From assembly GCF_016031655.1 (NCBI RefSeq), contig NZ_JACCHQ010000003.1, positions 309,827 through 373,826 on the forward strand: DNA of 64,000 nucleotides, read 5' to 3'. Positions 61,520 to 64,000 of the stretch are shown here, in pieces. Origin of the DNA: Bradyrhizobium glycinis. GTDB taxonomy: Bacteria; Pseudomonadota; Alphaproteobacteria; Rhizobiales; Xanthobacteraceae. The first letter of the stretch is position 1; each line of letters begins with the position of its first letter. A model generated the notes under the pieces. That model did no database searches and was not told where the DNA came from. It saw only the letters and a program-made list of their open reading frames with translations. The position numbers were made by a program, and so were the translations under genes.

Positions 61520-62770
61520 ATGCTGCGCTTGCAATCGGCACTCGGCATTTTCGCATTGCTGTTGATCGCCTTCGCGCTGGCGGAGAATCGGCGCGCCGTG
61601 TCGCTGCGCCAGGCGGCGATCGGCCTCGTCGCGACCTTCGTCACCGCGCTCGTGCTCCTGAAGCTGCCGGTCGTCGCCCATGCTTTCGGTGCTATCAACG
61701 ACGCAGTCGGCGCGATCTCGGCGGCCTCGCGGGCCGGCTCCTCCTTCGTGTTCGGCTACATCGGCGGCGGGCCCCTGCCCTTCGACCTGAAAGTGCCGGG
61801 CGCGGACTTCATCCTGGCGTTCCAGGCGCTGCCGATCGTGCTGGTCATGAGCGTGTTGACGACGCTGTTGTTCTATTGGCGCGTGCTGCCACCGATCGTC
61901 CGCGGCATGGCCTGGCTGCTGGAGCGCACGCTCGGCGTCGGCGGCGCGGTCGGGCTCTCGACCGCCGCCAACATCTTCCTCGGCATGGTCGAGGCGCCGC
62001 TGTTCGTGCGGCCATATCTGGCACAGATGACGCGCAGCGAGTTGTTCCTGGTCATGACCGGCGGCATGGCCGGCATCGCCGGCACCGTGCTGGTGCTCTA
62101 TGCGACGCTGCTGGCCCCGCTTATCCCCGACGCCGCCGCGCATTTCGTCATCGCCTCCGTGCTCGGCGCGCCGGCGGCGATCCTGGTCAGCCTGATCATG
62201 GTGCCCGAAACATCCGACAAGCGCACCGGCGGCGCGCTGGAGGATCCGCAAATGGAGGTCGCCAGCACGATGGACGCGATCGTGAAAGGCACCAGCGCGG
62301 GCATCGAGCTGCTGATCAACATCGTCGCGATGCTGCTGGTGCTGGTGGCGCTGGTCTATCTCATCAACGCAATCCTCGGCCTGCTCCCGCACGTCGGCGG
62401 CGCCGCGATCTCGCTGCAGCGGCTGCTCGGCCTCGTCATGGCGCCGGTGTGCTGGCTGATGGGGTTGCCGTGGGATCAAGCGATCACCGCCGGCAGCCTG
62501 ATGGGCACCAAGACCGTGCTCAACGAATTGATCGCCTATGTCGACTTCTCGAAGCTGCCGCCCGATACGCTCGATCCGCGCTCGCGCCTGATCATGCTCT
62601 ATGCAATGTGCGGCTTCGCCAATTTCGCCAGCCTCGGTATCATGATCGGCGGCTTAGGGGTGATGGCGCCCGAGCGGCGCGAGGAGATCAACGCGCTCGG
62701 GTTGAAGTCGATCGTGTCGGGGACGCTGACGACGTGTCTGATGGGGGCGGTGGTGGGGGTGCTGGCGTAG
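61520..62770 (+). CDS. Concentrative nucleoside transporter (NupC/CNT family)
   Basis: The 416-residue protein has about ten membrane segments and family motifs GSSFVFGYIGGGPLPF, FQALPIVLVMSVLTTLLFYWRVL, GLSTAANIFLGMVEAPLFVRPYL and GGMAGIAGTVLVLYA. CNT proteins import nucleosides with protons or sodium. The preceding MFS gene is divergent. No nucleoside catabolic gene is next to it. Confidence 0.9.
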   Translation: MLRLQSALGIFALLLIAFALAENRRAVSLRQAAIGLVATFVTALVLLKLPVVAHAFGAINDAVGAISAASRAGSSFVFGYIGGGPLPFDLKVPGADFILAFQALPIVLVMSVLTTLLFYWRVLPPIVRGMAWLLERTLGVGGAVGLSTAANIFLGMVEAPLFVRPYLAQMTRSELFLVMTGGMAGIAGTVLVLYATLLAPLIPDAAAHFVIASVLGAPAAILVSLIMVPETSDKRTGGALEDPQMEVASTMDAIVKGTSAGIELLINIVAMLLVLVALVYLINAILGLLPHVGGAAISLQRLLGLVMAPVCWLMGLPWDQAITAGSLMGTKTVLNELIAYVDFSKLPPDTLDPRSRLIMLYAMCGFANFASLGIMIGGLGVMAPERREEINALGLKSIVSGTLTTCLMGAVVGVLA

Positions 62771-62782
62771 GTCTCTCCGCTT

Positions 62783-62867
62783 GTCATTGCGAGCGAAGCG
62801 AAGCAATCCAAAATGTATCCGCGGCAACAGTCTGGATTGCTTCGTCGCAAGTGCTCCTCGCAATGAC
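62783..62867. repeat. Dispersed palindrome, family B, copy 3
   Basis: GTCATTGCGAGCGAAGCGAAGC at left and GCTTCGTCGCAAGTGCTCCTCGCAATGAC (partial) at right. It lies between the nucleoside transporter and cupin genes. Confidence 0.9.
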
Positions 62868-62883
62868 GGGCGGAGAGACGTGC

Positions 62884-63411
62884 TTAGGCCTTCAACTCCA
62901 CCGTCTTGAACTCAGCCGGGAGGATCACCTCCAGCAGCTCCACGTCGTCCGAATAGTCCAGGATCATGTGCCTGATCTTCGGCGGCTGGGTCCAGGCGCT
63001 GCCTTGCTTCATCAAGGTCTCACCCTGCCCTTCCATATAGGTCTTCACCCAGCCCTTGAGCACGTAGACCATCTGGAATTCGACGTCGTGATAGTGGAGC
63101 TTGGACACCTCGGCCGGGTTGCAGGGGCCTTGCAAGCGGATCACATGCGCCTGCGCGAGACCATGGGTCGCCTCGGCAATGCCGAGGTCGCGATACTTCG
63201 CGTAGGCGCGCAGGCCGTCGGCCTTGAAGTCCTCCTCGCGGTGATGGCTGACGGCGATGCGCTGCTTCGGACGTGAGGGCTTCTTCGGCGCGGCAGTGCG
63301 CGCCTTCGCCTTCACGGCCTTGCGTGCAGAGGATCGCGCCGCCGGCTTGGCGCCGCTCCGCTTCTTCACCGCGGTCTTCAATGCGGGCCTCGATGCCTTT
63401 TGCCTGGCCAT
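62884..63411 (-). CDS. Cupin protein with lysine-rich N-terminal tail
   Basis: The 175-residue protein has a very basic N-terminal tail (about 1-55, with Lys/Arg/Ala repeats such as KAVKAKARTAAPKKPSR) and a cupin domain (about 75-170) with SKLHYHDVEFQMVYVLKGWVKTYMEGQGETLMKQGSAWTQPPKIRHMILDYSDD. His residues in LHYHD and HMILDY are possible metal ligands. The start is set by GGGAGG before the ATG at 63411. The tail resembles histone H1/AlgP-like low complexity and might bind nucleic acid. Confidence 0.82.
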   Translation of the reverse strand: MARQKASRPALKTAVKKRSGAKPAARSSARKAVKAKARTAAPKKPSRPKQRIAVSHHREEDFKADGLRAYAKYRDLGIAEATHGLAQAHVIRLQGPCNPAEVSKLHYHDVEFQMVYVLKGWVKTYMEGQGETLMKQGSAWTQPPKIRHMILDYSDDVELLEVILPAEFKTVELKA

Positions 63412-63794
63412 GGTCTGCCTCCCTGTTCTGAGCCGCTCCCGTCGCACGGGTGTGGCCTGAACGCCAGATTACCCATTCCGCGGCGAGGCAGCAATTGCAG
63501 AGCAGGTCGTGTTGAGTAACGCCGCATCCGCGCTCTCACCCTCCCCTGGAGGGGTGCCCTGGAGGGGGAGGGTCGATCGCGCGCAGCGCGAGCGGGGTGG
63601 GGTGATCTCTCCACTCGGGCAGTGTTCGACGTGGAGAGACCGTCACCCCACCCCGTCACGCAATCTCGCTACGCTCGATCGCGTGTCGACCCTCCCCCTC
63701 CAGGTAGGGGAATCGCATATGGCGTTGGTAGTGTATTGCAAAGCGATTTGAACTGGATTCTTTGGGTTTCTCTCGATTGTCGAGGGAGACCCAA
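63412..63794. other. 383-bp intergenic region with family F repeat
   Basis: This holds an element with long inverted arms (family F, about 63558-63703; CCCTGGAGGGGGAGGGTCGA ... and its inverted counterpart TCGACCCTCCCCCTCCAGG) and, before the transposase ATG, a short imperfect hairpin around TCTCTCGA-TTG-TCGAGGGAGA. No gene is seen. Confidence 0.7.
63558..63703. repeat. Dispersed repeat, family F-like, copy 2
   Basis: Arms starting CCCTGGAGGGGGAGGGTCGA and ending TCGACCCTCCCCCTCCAGG are inverted, with GAGCGGGGTGGGG / CCCCACCCCGTC inside and a central GTGGAGAGA / TCTCTCCAC. It borders the left part of the ISAs1-like transposase gene. Confidence 0.8.
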
Positions 63795-64000
63795 ATGCGC
63801 AAACTCAGGCGCCTGCTCCGACCTCTCAAGGATCCACGCGCCGATAACTCGCGGCACGCGCTGGCTGATATCGTCATCATCGCTTTGGCGGCAACGCTGG
63901 CTGGCGCCAAGAGCTGTACCGAGTTCGAATTCTTCGGGAGGGGCCGAGAGGAACTGTTGCGGGAGTTTCTGGAGCTCAAACACGGCATTCCCAGCCACGA
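63795..64000 (+). mobile_element. ISAs1-family transposase, N-terminal part (runs off the window)
   Basis: From ATG at 63795 the frame is open to the window end (68 complete codons and part of the next). It begins RKLRRLLRPLKDPRADNSRHALADIVII and continues ALAATLAGAKSCTEFEFF and GREELLREFLELKHGIPSHD, which is the conserved N-terminal region of ISAs1 transposases. The ISAs1 DDE domain lies outside. The left inverted repeat was not identified with certainty; it may be within 63715-63780. Confidence 0.85.

Overview
The window looks like a chromosomal stretch of an alphaproteobacterium of the Bradyrhizobium / Nitrobacteraceae type. Supporting signs are the high G+C content, the style of the genes (DUF3126 protein, CYTH-CHAD protein, many ABC and tripartite-type solute-binding proteins), two sites matching the alphaproteobacterial EcfG general-stress promoter (GGAAC-N16-CGTT), and several families of palindromic intergenic repeats that I associate with this group. 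The species assignment is inference. No rRNA, prophage or CRISPR array was seen; one tRNA (Leu, anticodon TAA) is present.

Layout. 0-6.2 kb: the tail of an MFS transporter, a tandem PilZ protein, a BTLCP-type cysteine protease with a clear terminator, a CYTH-CHAD protein, and an FAD oxidoreductase with a C-terminal Rieske domain behind an EcfG-type promoter. 6.2-14.2 kb: an IclR regulator with an orphan tripartite-type binding protein and a perfect palindrome between them, then a GntR regulator divergent from a complete polyamine-type ABC transporter ending in an Asp/Glu (hydantoin) racemase. 14.4-24.4 kb: housekeeping and envelope genes, including a candidate small RNA gene (about 14945-15039), a second EcfG-type promoter before a small exported protein, a HAMP-PAS-PAS protein with no output domain, a gamma-carbonic anhydrase, an exported caspase-like protein, DUF3126 and cysE. 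24.7-28.3 kb: a patchwork of accessory genes holding a 134-bp fragment of an alpha/beta hydrolase gene next to a perfect 32-bp palindrome; the intact homologue lies 3 kb away. 28.5-36.2 kb: the hydrolase, hypothetical proteins, an FAD monooxygenase, tRNA-Leu, a frameshifted membrane glycosyltransferase, a Bcr-type efflux pump and an unlisted 45-residue ORF.

36.3-48.6 kb is a peptide uptake and breakdown locus: binding protein, M20 peptidase, two Dpp-type permeases, a fused DppD-DppF ATPase, an M81 (MlrC-like) peptidase, an M20 amidohydrolase, an amidase and an enoyl-CoA hydratase. 48.7-54.1 kb holds single-gene functions (quinone oxidoreductase with a kappa-GST-like isomerase, MetE-like methyltransferase, xanthine phosphoribosyltransferase, CinA-like protein).

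54.4-59.1 kb is the most distinctive locus: a circularly permuted ATP-grasp protein, an alpha-E protein, a transglutaminase-like protease, a CxxC AhpD-like protein and an Anbu-type proteasome-related peptidase. The window ends with an SDR, an MFS exporter, a nucleoside transporter, a cupin with a lysine-rich tail and the start of an ISAs1-family transposase. Palindromic repeats of at least six families sit between genes and are concentrated between cistrons of the peptide and Anbu loci.
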